A DNA stretch of 64,000 nt from Lepisosteus oculatus (lineage: Eukaryota > Chordata > Actinopteri > Semionotiformes > Lepisosteidae). The notes below the pieces were generated by a model. That model made no database searches. It was not told where the DNA came from and was given only the letters and a program-made list of their open reading frames with translations. Shown in pieces: positions 25,501 through 49,985 of the stretch; positions within the stretch are counted from its first letter, which is position 1; each line of letters opens with the position of its first letter. The translations under genes and the position numbers were made by a program. The stretch is taken from assembly GCF_040954835.1 (NCBI RefSeq), contig NC_090704.1, positions 40,862,979 through 40,926,978 of the forward strand, written 5' to 3'.

Positions 25501-28500
25501 ATTAACCTGTTTAATTAACGATAGGTCTTCCACTTCAGGAATCAGAGTTTGTGATTAACCAACTAATGTTCTTGTGCAGTTATCTACTGCCCTCTTTCCC
25601 ACACATTTACTACTTGGGAATTTGGTGATGGGGAATACTTATTCCTGACATTTAAGTACTACGGAGCTGATCTGCCGATTTCACTTTATAGGATAAAGTA
25701 ATGTCATTCTTTACACAAATAACGACGGTGAAATTTAGTATGTCCAGCTTTTTGGGGAACAAAAAAACTCTCCTTTACATTTGTCATCTTTTAAAACAAT
25801 AGTTTCTACGACATGGAACAAAGCACAACGCAGAACACCTTAGAAAAGACCAGAACACCCTCTTGTTAAAGCTGAGATTAATACCATCAGAATATCATGC
25901 TATGGGTTCTTTGATCTTTGATTAACCAGATGAGCCTCAGGCATGCCTCACTATTATGCACCTGGCTAGACTTTAGTGAACAGTAATCCTTTAAATAAAG
26001 CTGTTTAACCCTTTATACATCAATAAGCTTACCTACGTACTACAAGGGGGAATGAAGTACAAAAAGAGCTGGTGATGGACTTTCCGAATGAAGAGGACAG
26101 GCATATTTATTGCTGCACCTTTCACTATGAATCTCCTTCTGGTGTCACACTTTATTAAAGACAGATATATTTGCTCTTCAAACTGTTATTAGCTCACTAC
26201 TACACAGTTTCATGAATGAAGTAGTACCTTGAAATACTGTCCATTTTGAAATATTAAATTCACTAAAGCCCCAACCCAAGGAATAAGCAGTTGCTACTTA
26301 AAAAAATTCACTGTTCATGATTTCACCATTTCTCTATAATTTCTAAAATTACAATCCTTTTCATGGCTTTGAAAAACCCCACCTTAAATGCATGTTATAC
26401 TTGATTTTTAGAAATTCACAGTCACTCAAACTATTTGACCACAAATTCCAAACAACATACAGGTATACAAAACAAGTGCATAAATACATTAATATCAGCG
26501 CCATATAATCATGAAACCGACAGGACCTACTTTCTCAAAGGAATCCATAAACAAAAATAAATAAAACTCGCACTAAGAGCTCTCCCTCTGTGATTTTGTA
26601 TTCCTGATTAAATGAAGTTCTGTCTCCTGGGCACATTATGAGTCTCAGAGCAATTTGGGTAATGTTGAAGTTAGCATTTGTCCACACTGTGCATTGCTTA
26701 AAAATACAAAGGGCTTTGTCTGTTGTGCTTTGCTTATTAAATGGTTATATCAGCTTGTCTGAACACTAAATGAGATTTTTCCTTGGCACTGTATTTGAAT
26801 TCAAGGCTGCATGGTGGTGCAGTGGTTAGCACTGCCAAATGCAGTTTGGATATTCTCCCTGTAAATATGGGAATCCTCGAACAGAGCAACAACATACTGG
26901 TACAGTACGTAAACTGGCTTCTGGGAAAACGGTCCCTGGTGCATTTGTGTCTGAATGAACAATGAACTGGCGTCCTGTCCAGGGTGTACCCTGCCTTGCG
27001 CCCGTTGCTTGCCAAGATCTGGCTCCTCCGAGTTTGAAGGTGAGAAAATGGATGGACGGATGTATCTGAATGGATGCCCACTTCTGTTTGAGCTCCAAGA
27101 ATGCAGGGAATTAACTGTAGTGTTTTTAAAGGGATAAGGAGTCAAGAGAAAAAAACAATCCAAACTCCCAAGCTCCTGTTAATCATGTGTGAATAACACA
27201 AACAATGCTCCAGATAGCCATAACTCTTTTTGTAAAGACATGTTTAAAAGCAGTATCTCTTAATTTCCAACCATCTCCCTGGGTCTTGATTTCATTGTTG
27301 ATCCTGAAGTGGCCTGTTGGATTAACTGTCTCAGTATGTTGGAGGCTTTTTCCAGACTGAAGAGAAGACAACCTTGCTTAGCATTGCAGAGATCATCCAT
27401 GACAAAGAACTCCAGACCCTCACCTTAAAGCTAATGAGCTCCTTCCTTGTGAACCCATGGCTGTGGATGATCTTCATCTGTTTCACCAGGGTGCTCTTCC
27501 CACTCTCAGCAGCTCCTAAAACCCATCAAGACAACCATCAGAACAAAACCCACCTGACTGGCCGGCAATCCCATCTGCTAGAAATCTGAAACTCAAGCAT
27601 GCATGGGTTTTTTCCACTCGTAGGATCACATAGCACTGCAAACTCCCCCAGAACAGGAACATACACATCTATGACTGAACAAACACATGCTAGACACATC
27701 TCTAAACCAGGTGTGAGCATTTCTTGTCCCAGAAGGCCAGAGTCTTCGCAGGTTATTCATTCCAACACAGATCTTAAACTCAATCAGCTCATAACTGGCT
27801 GAATGCTTCTAGCAGATCTTCAGGTACAGGTGTTTTCAAGAGATCTAGAAAACCTGCCGACACACTGGAATTCTACTCTATAACAATACCGCTCTAAACT
27901 TGTCCTATATCAAGTCTTGTGCCCTATGCTCTCAGAAGGCAGCCTCCTTACTAGGAATAACCAGATTTCCAATAATCGCTGCTGCGCACTTCAGGGCAAA
28001 GAGAAGCATCAGCGTTTTGGACATCCATGACCCTAAGCTCTAGCGTACAGGGAACCCAGAGATTTTTTTTAATTAAAAGGCTGGTTCACATATGTCTTAG
28101 CTATGCGAGATCGGGCAGCTACAGTTGCGCTTGGATGTCCAAATATAGTGTGTTTATCTGGTTCTAGAGTATTCACCATGTGGCCTTACGGCTCCTATTG
28201 ATGTAAAAAATATTGTTGAATTGTGTGGATTCATATGAAATATGTACGAATACACGACTTTTCTGAAACCCATAATATGAGTACACACCTAGATTGCTCA
28301 TAACTAAATTCTTCGAATAGGTAACTAATTGGCAGCTGGCATTATTTCCAAAATGTGTGCTTGCAGGGGTTTCAGGTAGATCCTGGAAAGGCTAGGGACA
28401 GGTCTGTTTTGCAATCCGAGCAGTCCACAAAACGATTAACCTGGTAATTCTCGCAGATGCATGCATTTAGTATGCTGAAGGTCTATTACAGCTGAACACT

Positions 28501-28928
28501 CAAACCATTCGCTTCATTAAAGGTAAACATACTTATGAAATACTTGCGAGCCCGGCAAAGAAGTATTACAATGATGTAGTTATTTCAACACTTAGACCAA
28601 TTATGTAACAGATCTCAGGTGACAAAAAAAAACAACAACAGAAGACACTAGACGCCCCAGGAACGCAGTTTGAGATATGCTACTGAACATGAGAGAGCAC
28701 CCTCGCTTTAAACCCACGCACACAGCTGCATTCACATTAAATGTTCAAAAACCGGCGTTTTGTTTTTTTCGAAATCTCAGGCTAGTCTGATCACTTACCC
28801 AGCATCAGAATTTTAACCACGTTCATTTCTTGCTTAGCATACTCATAGAGATCTCGGTCGATTTTGTCACTGTGAATCCTGGCTCTCTTTTCCTCCTCTG
28901 TCATCTCAGAACCCAAACACAATCCCAT
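1519..28928 (-). CDS. gnav1: G protein alpha-v subunit (G-alpha-v), 5' five exons, partial
   Basis: Heterotrimeric G-protein alpha subunit: binds and hydrolyses GTP at the inner plasma membrane and couples receptors to effectors. Coding exons in order: 28928-28799, 27515-27424, 14657-14565, 11284-11124, 1647-1519; all joins have GT/AG sites and keep phase (605 bp, 201 codons plus two bases). Seen: start MGLCLGSE with Gly2 (myristoylation) and Cys4 (palmitoylation); P-loop GAAESGKST at residues 44-52, followed by LVKQMKIIHSHGF; a helical-domain exon with CGRCFDEDQ; switch I with DVLRVRLRTTGVIE, Arg183 being the catalytic arginine position and Thr186 the magnesium-binding position. The AAESGKST P-loop, in place of the GxGESGKST of Gi/Gq/Gs, together with the N-terminus is what I associate with G-alpha-v, a class kept in fishes and invertebrates and lost in mammals. 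Switch II onward is outside the window. Class assignment rests on memory of the family. Confidence 0.88.
6320..6403 (-). repeat. Hammerhead-like repeat, copy 1 (decayed)
   Basis: Reads on the minus strand as CACAC, then CCGAAGA, a GGCTCCACAGCT hairpin, GAAAC and GTTATGTTTCC, then a pyrimidine run, TTCAGCATGGAAT and a remnant of the common tail. Same family as 25373-25493, 55862-55983 and 58336-58424. The first box has C where the other copies have CTGAAGA, which would break a hammerhead core, so this copy is probably inactive. Confidence 0.65.
7549..8058 (-). mobile_element. 5S-rRNA-headed SINE (SINE3-like)
   Basis: The right end, read on the minus strand, resembles 5S rRNA with gaps: an interval like CCATACCACCCTGAA near 8050-8030, then GAAGCTCAGCAGG and GCCTGGG near 7990-7960, corresponding to the GGAAGCTAAGCAGGG and GCCTGG segments of 5S. 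The body contains AGGGGGCGCTCACCC, a stretch beginning GTTGCTGCTGGAAGAGGTG and, at the left end, a sequence ending near TATATAAGTGTAAGGAA. I recognise this as a high-copy fish SINE-like family. An insertion of about 30 bp near 8000-8030 interrupts the 5S-like part. Short ORFs inside it are accidental. Confidence 0.7.
8552..8850 (-). other. Orphan exon-like ORF, possible PPR-like fragment
   Basis: A 99-codon minus-strand open frame begins right after a strong acceptor (a run of 12 T, ATCATAG, at about 8851-8872) and runs to TAA at 8552. The protein is not low-complexity until a late A-run: it reads about AVPLKPIESDS, then HVLMQLQFDGKITAEL and FWYNCALKAYAETGNMELLKK. The last part resembles a pentatricopeptide (PPR) helix pair such as those in LRPPRC. 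The A-run after ELL followed by a short divergent tail suggests either a frameshifted real exon or the edge of a decayed retro-copy. It lies inside gnav1 intron 4 on the same strand but does not fit the gnav1 protein. I do not know its parent gene. Confidence 0.3.
11945..12170 (+). mobile_element. tRNA-derived SINE copy
   Basis: A tRNA-like head with an A-box-like TGGCTGGGGTTCTGG and a B box GGTTCAGATCC at 12000-12010, followed by the widespread fish SINE core word CAAGCAAGGCACTT (12033-12046). The copy ends in GTGTGGCCGCC...TATTGTGTATTA. The core word matches the one in the SINE at 43050 (GAGCAAGGCCCTTAACCCC) with several changes, so the two are distant relatives. Confidence 0.65.
12310..12715. 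promoter_or_regulatory. Candidate conserved enhancer-like block, homeodomain-site rich
   Basis: Within about 400 bp there are repeated homeodomain core sites: CTTAATTACA, GCTTAATTACATTG, GCTAATTAAAG, GTAATTTAAC and AATAATTACAT. The texture (mixed AT-rich sequence with no ORF, no repeat similarity and no homopolymer drift) resembles vertebrate conserved non-coding elements. Position within a gnav1 intron says nothing certain about its target. No cross-species alignment was possible here, so this is a guess from composition. Confidence 0.3.
15955..16755 (+). other. Purine-rich (G/A) island, origin unknown
   Basis: About 800 bp whose plus strand is strongly G and A rich (many GAGGA, AAGGA, GGGAG and AGCAG words) inside a much more AT-rich intron. 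The minus strand therefore reads as Ser/Leu/Pro-rich open frames, the longest 153 codons, that look like composition rather than protein. Possibly an old repeat or an internal piece of a transposon; I could not assign it. Confidence 0.45.
20885..21360 (+). repeat. Diverged local direct repeat (two about 50-bp units)
   Basis: Two units share GATAGCTGATGGCT followed by ACACTAA, TGGTA and TTC at the same spacing: 20891-20940 (TTCTGTCAGATAGCTGATGG) and 21309-21360 (TTCTGTAGGATAGCTGATGG). They lie about 420 bp apart in the same orientation. They may be two fragments of one dispersed repeat or an old tandem duplication. Confidence 0.5.
25305..25493. repeat. Hammerhead-like repeat, copy 2, as a 63-bp palindrome plus tail
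   Basis: The left arm (25305-25367) is the near-exact reverse complement of the right arm (25373-25435), separated by 5 bases, so two copies of the repeat head sit head to head. The right arm reads CACAC, CTGAAGA (25377-25383), a GGCT-CCAC-GGCC hairpin, GAAAC (397-401 of this 25 kb block) and GTTGTGTTC, then a pyrimidine run and CAGCATGGAATAAACC. Only the right side carries the full tail to GCAGCTACCCACC. A transcript across it would fold into one long hairpin. Confidence 0.85.
26805..27063 (+). mobile_element. tRNA-derived SINE, GGATGGAT-tailed family, internally deleted
   Basis: Starts GGTGGTGCAGTGGTTAGCAC (tRNA-like A-box region), keeps the right-hand body ACTGGCGTCCTGTCCAGGG plus TGTACCCTGCCT, and ends in ATGGATGGACGGATG. 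The central part with the CTCCCACAGTCC word seen in the 46228 and 56682 copies is missing or decayed. Lies in gnav1 intron 2, antisense to the gene. Confidence 0.75.
27516..28798 (-). other. gnav1 intron 1
   Basis: 1.3 kb intron between the N-terminal exon and the P-loop exon. No repeat, RNA gene or additional exon was recognised. Confidence 0.6.
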
Positions 28929-29384
28929 CTTCTTCGCTCATTTCTTCAAGAAACGATCGAAAAAAAATCTTCCTTGCTGAAGATTCACAGTAAAGCGAAC
29001 CTCCAAGGTTCAAAAATCTTAACTCGATTCATTTCTTCCAGCTTTTTTAAATGCTTCTTTATTCCTCGAGATTACGCTGCACATACCTGATTCCGAAATA
29101 TGCTTTGCCGTCCCTAACACACGTTAAGAGCACAGGGATGCCCTATTTTTTGCAGTTACCTGTAGCGTTCAGACAAGCAGAAAAATATAAAATGCATATA
29201 TTTGTGTTTTATTGCTGCTATGTTCTTGTTTTTGAGATTGAGGCTTTTTTTCCGCAATGGATTTAGAACAGGCGAAATCACACCGGTGCAAAACTTTTAA
29301 AACTTAGTTAAGAAGTCACCCCGTCCAACTACTTCGGCGACTACTACTACGAACTGTTGTAGAGTTTCGGCTTACAAAGGGAAG

Positions 29385-29392
29385 TGACGTAA
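29385..29392 (+). promoter_or_regulatory. CRE-like site upstream of gnav1
   Basis: TGACGTAA, a CREB/ATF-type site, about 460 bp upstream of the gnav1 start codon. Single short match, so the support is weak. No TATA box or CpG-dense stretch is evident around it. Confidence 0.25.
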
Positions 29393-32300
29393 TTTTGAGA
29401 AAATTGACACCTGAATGTAGCTTTTTTAAAGCAAGTTAACATAAACCCGAAACTCACTTGAATGTGAAAGAGATACAAATATTTACTTAAGCGCCCACAT
29501 CATAACAGTGGAACTGCTAAGATACTGCTGATTTGATTCTTGCTAATTGCTGCCAGTTTTGAGGTAATGTGAAGTTTAACGGTATCAAATTCAGATGGAT
29601 ACTGCATAGTATGGTTGCAATTAATAGTTTTAAGATTTAATTTGCTGATACGTAATTACTGGAACAACCTGTCGATTTTAATGTTTTTGATGTTTTGAAA
29701 ATTGAAAATTCTGAGACGTTGGTTCGATCGTATGATCATTTCCACGAAATCAATAAAAAAAATGAAGTAAACGATTCCCAATACCGTGACTATTTGATTG
29801 TGAAACATCATCTTGTAAAAGATTTGTACCTCGCCCTTATGGACGTAATGTCAGCTGTTTCATAAGAGTGCAAAAAAATAGTCCCGTTAAAAATATAGAA
29901 ACTATTTTTATTTTTAAAATCTTGTATCCATAGGTGGTTGTCGAAAGAATGCTTCCTAGTGTTTATCTGATGTTAAATACAAATACAGCTGCAGGAAAGC
30001 ACTGAAAATTATGTGGAATGATTATTAGAAATCCCTGTTTTAAAGGCAACATTACACCACTATATACTTGTATGGGCTGTATAGGGAAGGATTGTATTTT
30101 CGCGGAGAGAGGAATATTTTTTTAAAACGCCGAGGAATGCTCTGTTATCAGCCATTTCGTGATGTCTTGCAGAGGAAGGACTGCTCAGGCTTCCTAATTA
30201 AGTTACTCAAAACTCTTTAAGTAAGTAATCGGGTTGCCGACGATTTCCAAAGTTGATTGCTTCCACATGAAGCGTTGCTTCCTATAGCGCTTGAATGGGA
30301 AAAACAGCATCACAGCTCTCCTAATGAACTGACATTTAGCGGTTCTCAGTATGAAGGGGTTATGAGTGTAAGGGATGTGACAGAAAGCGTAGGCCCACAC
30401 CGTGCTCATTTACAGTGATCAAAGCTCCATACCTACAGTGTCCTTCCCAGTTAAAAATAGGGAGGAATACGTAGGTGACCTTCAGAAATGTCCAGCAAAA
30501 ATAACTCGCAGTGGTCTGTTCAGATCCCTGGTGAGTGTTTATCAGCTACGGACCAAAAATCAATTCCGAGGATAACCTTATGTATATTCTCCATGTAGAC
30601 CAAAGGCAAAAATAGAGATCTAAGCACCAATACATAGGATATAAAACTGAATATCCTGTCTATGGCCACGGACAAAACCGATGTATTTTCAGTTTTGGTA
30701 CTTATTTTGCTTAGTATTGTATACGATTGCCTCATTCTTTAAAATCACAAATCATAGTGTCCGGCTATGATGTAAGGCGACTTAGCCTTCGTGTAAGTCG
30801 AGTTAGGAAAAGCTACACAGTGAAACGGGTGAACTGAAGTGCATTTGCACGACAGGCTAATGTAAATGCCCGAATAAGGTTCTTAAGTGTTTTTCACAGT
30901 ACATTATACTTCTGTTAGTTCAAGGGTTTAAAAGATATGAGTGTGCTTCTAGGAAGTGTCTAAATCGCTTTACGTGAAGGGTCAATTAATACATTTTCAA
31001 ATCGTCAAACTTTTAAAAGAAAAATAGAGGGACTACTCTCTAGTGGAAGAGGTGGTGTACTGCAGCACATACTGACGACACTACCTGTTACAAGTGTTCC
31101 TCAATAAATGTTTTAGAGACCATATAGCAACTCATAAATTTGGACCCTTCTGCAACCTTTCCGAACAGCTGAAATGTACATTTTCTACCGGATACGCACG
31201 AAAATTAAACTAACAGAGGCAGTAAACTTTCAGCTGTGTAGTTTTAGAAGTCGTTCAATCCTTGTGGGATTGGAAGAGTCCTAAACCTGTTGTTAGAGGG
31301 AAGTCGCAAAGACAATGAAAGCAGACAAGGCAGCTATTATTTTCAGCTCTATCATTCGACTCCACGCAGCGTGGTGTAGCAAAGCCCACATCACTTCAGA
31401 TATATAGTAGGGATTGCCATGCCAGAGAAACTTCGCTTTATATTAAAGTTCTTCATCAGTGAACCAAAAACAAATCGTATTTAGAGCTTCGTGTACTGTC
31501 AGGTCCACAGCTGGACAGAACCAAACCCATTCACAGGAGACACGACAAGGGCAGAGGTCACAGGGAGCTATTTCTCTGGGTTCACTTCACACTTTGAACT
31601 TCATGAGTATATTCAAAGAATAAGCAGGAAAATACACGGAAAAAGCAGCTAAAAAAGCAGTGAAATAAAACAACCAGCATACTCGTGTACCTGGAAATAA
31701 CAAAAAAAGGATTCCAACACCCGCTGTGTCCAGCTGACCAAAGGTAACAGGAAATGCCGATTTTATTTCCAGTTTTACCACCATCGTTCTGATATAAACG
31801 GTGCCACTTAGTGAGGAAAACGAAAGACAACGTTACAGAGCACAGATTATTAAAAGACAAACTGCGAGTGCGCCGCCATCGTGTTCAAAAGGAAAAACAG
31901 AAACGGACAACAAGAACGGACTGGGAAGACAATTCCCTGCTTCTTGTCCACAGCTGTTCCTTTGACACAATAGGACTGGAGAAGGTAAGGCAATCCCTTT
32001 TGAGGACTCAGGGTAATAAACACTGACGATGAGTATTTCTCACCCAAGGCATCAACGCAATTAACGCTTTCTCAGCACACCCAGACTCTCAGATTGCTCA
32101 TCCACAATACTGTACTTGACATAACAGAATGAGTCTACTATAACGAAAGCAGTGACTAAACATAGGCATAAAAACAGGATGACTTAATAGTGACCTCAAA
32201 AGTGTTAAAGCAAAACACGTACAAGGGTAGAGGACATTAAAATGCTTGCGCGCAGGGAAAAATCTCTCATCACTTTCAGCCGCGCAATAATGAAGTTTCG

Positions 32301-32783
32301 TCTCTTCAAAGTGTAACCATTATTACTATTGCACTAAAGAAAACCACTCCGGCATTATCAACATTCAAATTAGCATCGAGTTCCAGAACTATTTTAATTT
32401 GTACAGTGTCATATAAATTAACAATTACAATTTAAAAAAAACTGTACAAGCTGAGGATAAAGCAGTTTCTCTATTCACTATGGCAAAACACCCTCACACA
32501 GGCTGCTATAAATAAGTAGTGTTTAATTCTCTATATCATCCAGTCGATCTGTTAGATGACGTAAAGGTTGCATTTCTTGCTTCTGCAATATCTGAAACCT
32601 TTTTGTACAAAGTGGTCTTGCCCCCCATACTTTGGGATTGCTGCCCCTTTATACCATCCAACAAAATCAAATAATTTTATAAGCATCATACAAGTAGATC
32701 TCGGCTGAAGATCAGATCACAACGTATTGATATTATACATATACTGTAGTATTATAGAGAGAGGAACTGGATCATTTACCGGA

Positions 32784-32857
32784 GTCTCTGTGGCCCAAAT
32801 CGCTTAGCGCTTTTGGCTGTTAACTGAAAGGTTGGTGGTTTGAGCCCACCCAGTGAG
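32784..32857 (+). pseudogene. Decayed tRNA-Asn(GUU) copy
   Basis: Starts GTCTCTGTGGC, keeps the anticodon loop CTGTTAA (anticodon GUU) and the T-arm GGTGG-loop-CCACC, which identify tRNA-Asn. Faults: an extra base and changes in the D-arm, two acceptor-stem mismatches (one against the first G), and T for C in the invariant TTC of the T-loop, which also damages the B box. No clear T-run terminator follows. Best read as a tRNA pseudogene or the head of a tRNA-derived SINE. Confidence 0.75.
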
Positions 32858-33288
32858 TATTTTAATGAAAGTTACCTCCTCACTTGAATGAATGAATAAG
32901 GAATTTTGAATTGAACTGAGCTTGGAGAAAAATTTAAATTATGACATGCTTATCCAGTTTTGAAAAATATTATAGTGCAAAGTCAGGACGGGCCAAACGT
33001 TAAATGCATTCAATGGCGATTGGTCAACAAGATGAATAAAATCTCAGATTTATTTTCCATAAACGTAAAAAGGTGCTGTTTTTATAAGTATGGCCCATGG
33101 TCTGGGCTCATATCACTTAAAACATCTGCCATATTCTCCCCCATTAAAAACATAATAAATTATTAAAATGTAAAATATTAAGCCATCCTTAAGGAGTGCC
33201 TTTTAAAATAGTCACTTAATTTTGTCTATTACTTCTCTTTAGACTACAGAATATTTTAGAAGTAATCAGAAAGCTCAGTTATCGTGAA

Positions 33289-33294
33289 TTTATT
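33289..33294 (-). terminator. Candidate poly(A) signal of pcyt2
   Basis: AATAAA on the minus strand about 430 bp beyond the pcyt2 stop codon, the first such hexamer I found downstream. A later one lies near 33050. Without transcript ends the choice is uncertain. Confidence 0.35.
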
Positions 33295-33725
33295 CCATAT
33301 TTTCTGCTGTAGCGCTTTGTTAAATCTATTCCTGTACTGAGAGCTGGATTTCACAACAGGTGTTTCCTGTAATTAATTTTAAGTTTGAGTTAACTTTTAA
33401 CTTTTTAAATGGAACTTCTTAATAGAAATGACCTTGACTAATCTTTCTGGCAAAAGGATTTCATAAAGACCAGGAATCCCAGGGAAGAATAGAATGCATT
33501 AAGGAATAAATACAACCGGCTCACTGACACCTTGCTGAATGAAGAAAGAGATGGGGCAAATAACCATGACAACAAGAAGTTAACAAGAAGTGTTGTGTGC
33601 AGGTTGGTCAACCCCCTGTTGCCACTACTGCTGAGGTTAAACACAGACCAGCTGATGCCAGCAACTGTATTATGTGTTGTGCAGAAAGCACAGCCCCCCC
33701 CTCCCCCCGGTGTTTTCCAGACAGC

Positions 33726-48348
<14,623 letters not shown>

Positions 48349-48700
48349 CTTAAAACACAGAGATCTGGCCTTCTACAAATACAATCAATGCGACTGCGTT
48401 AGGGGTAATTGTTTAATACATATATATATATATTAAAATAGCAAAATCCGTCATGAACCGATAAAAAAAACAAGTTTATAAAGGGGAAATGACAGATGTT
48501 AAAGCCCCTCACTCCACATTTAGCCGGTGTCTGCAGAGGAGTGACGGAAAGGCAGGAGGGAAGAACCTCATTCGTGCCGGGGACATGGCGTCATGGGAGG
48601 AGTTGGCTACGTCAAAAGACACATGACTGAACCCTCTCTGGTGGCCGACATCTTAACAGGTACAGGTTTCCACCGTCATGTGACTTTTTTTTTTACACTC
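48349..48700 (-). promoter_or_regulatory. Probable pcyt2 promoter / 5' region
   Basis: Immediately upstream of the pcyt2 start and about 0.35 kb from the candidate sirt7 poly(A) site. It contains a CRE-like TGACGTAG (plus strand 48607-48614) and a palindromic E-box-type GTCACATGAC (48675-48684), plus GCCATG and GATGTCGGCC words of the YY1 kind. The first exon and its surroundings are the most CpG-rich part of this interval. The transcription start was not located. Confidence 0.4.
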
Positions 48701-49040
48701 GCCGCCACCACCCTATGATCAGCTGGTGGTTCGATTTCTTTACATTAATTTCATTGAACGAAAGAGCAATCACGGTCTGTCAACCACGAATCCGATTTAA
48801 CAGCATTATCTTTTTATCAAAGCCTAGTCTTTAAACATCATATAAAGCTATTTTCTTCAAGATACTCATTTAGTATCTGCAAAAGTCAATGCGATTAGCA
48901 TTCTAGTTGCTATTGCTTAAATACGGATGGAGATCACGGTGAAAAAGAATGTGGTGGGCGTAATGTAATTTCACGTCCCGTCAGGTTGTTTCTCAAGACA
49001 CAAAGACCAAAGGCACATCCACAATATTCCAAAAGGTTAT

Positions 49041-49046
49041 TTTATT
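49041..49046 (-). terminator. Candidate poly(A) signal of sirt7
   Basis: AATAAA on the minus strand about 940 bp beyond the sirt7 stop. No earlier AATAAA was found on this strand in the intervening sequence, which would make 49041-49985 the 3' UTR. Confidence 0.4.
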
Positions 49047-49985
49047 ATCTCCAGTTTTACTGTCCAGGTAGCAGTAGGAGAATGAATGCAGCAGCAATAC
49101 TGAAAATCCGCTGGGGAAAACAAAAGGCGTTTCAATAGCCAAAACACAAGTACTGTAGGTCTTATTACAAACACTTTTGAAAAATTCTTCAGAGGAAGTA
49201 AACAGTTCAGAAAGCAAGGTGACAAGACCCGTGCTCGTCTCAGCCGTTCGGAAATACTATTGCAGTCACAATATTAAGAGTTTGAGGGGAAAAAATCAAA
49301 ACCACCATAAATAGAATTATACTAGAAAAAGAAGTGTAGAAAAAATTACCTGGGACTGGTGGTACATAAGTAAGAGTTGGCTGCAGACGCTTTCTCAAGT
49401 CTTCAAGTATAACCATACAAGGAAGCTCAACATGGCTTAAGCACCTCAGACAAGCACGAAGGCCCCCCGTTTTTAAACGCTTCTCCCCTGAGTTCTCTCC
49501 TGAGGTTTGTTTCTGTAAACACTGGCAGGCTCATTTTAAATCTGCCCAGAAAATACATATATATATATCATAAGGCATCCAACTGAAACAAATGTTATGG
49601 TTAAATCCTACAGCACCAAGCTGAAACCCCAAGTTATACATTTGAAATGTATTGCTCTTTAGTAAAACGATTGGTAAATTCCTCTTATTTCATTTTCTAA
49701 CAGATAGTTTTACTCCAGGGCTCCAGGCCACAGACGTTTTGTCAGTGCAATAGTTGTACCTCTTAAGCTAAGGTGCCACTCTGACTAAATTCCTGAGCAG
49801 AACATAAGGCGCAAATTTAAAATGCAATAAACAGACTCCAACGTTCTGTCTGCACCTTCAGGGAATTCTTGAGATGGTAAAGAGGGTGACAACAGAAGTT
49901 CTTCTGTTACAGATCTTAACACTGTCGATCAACAGTTCAGCTGCACAACTGCAGAATACTTTCATGTTTTTTTTTCCTGTCACTT

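Larger units (their letters stand above)
14658..27423 (-). other. gnav1 intron 2
   Basis: 12.8 kb intron. Contents I can name: a purine-rich island (15955-16755), a diverged local duplication (20885-20940 and 21311-21360), the palindromic hammerhead-like repeat (25305-25493) and a SINE with a GGATGGACGG tail (26805-27063). Several AT-rich blocks such as 17090-17450 could be conserved non-coding DNA, but nothing in the sequence proves it. No further exon was found. Confidence 0.6.
28929..33725. other. Spacer between gnav1 5' end and pcyt2 3' end
   Basis: 4.8 kb without a convincing gene. It must hold the gnav1 promoter and 5' UTR on its left and the pcyt2 3' UTR on its right. It also contains a decayed tRNA-Asn copy (32784-32857). 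In human the neighbour on this side of PCYT2 is the small neuropeptide gene NPB; I searched the plus strand for its N-terminal WYK signature and did not see it. Confidence 0.55.

Noticed and set aside
26737-27163. Cluster of 60-120-codon ORFs on both strands
   Set aside because: They fall on a tRNA-derived SINE with higher GC; no protein signature.
31582-31860. Minus-strand ORFs rich in Phe/Cys/Leu, possibly a membrane protein
   Set aside because: No start context, splice sites or family match; the composition follows an A-rich plus strand.
28929-33725. Expected neuropeptide B gene (human neighbour of PCYT2)
   Set aside because: No WYK-type mature peptide after a signal peptide was found on the plus strand.
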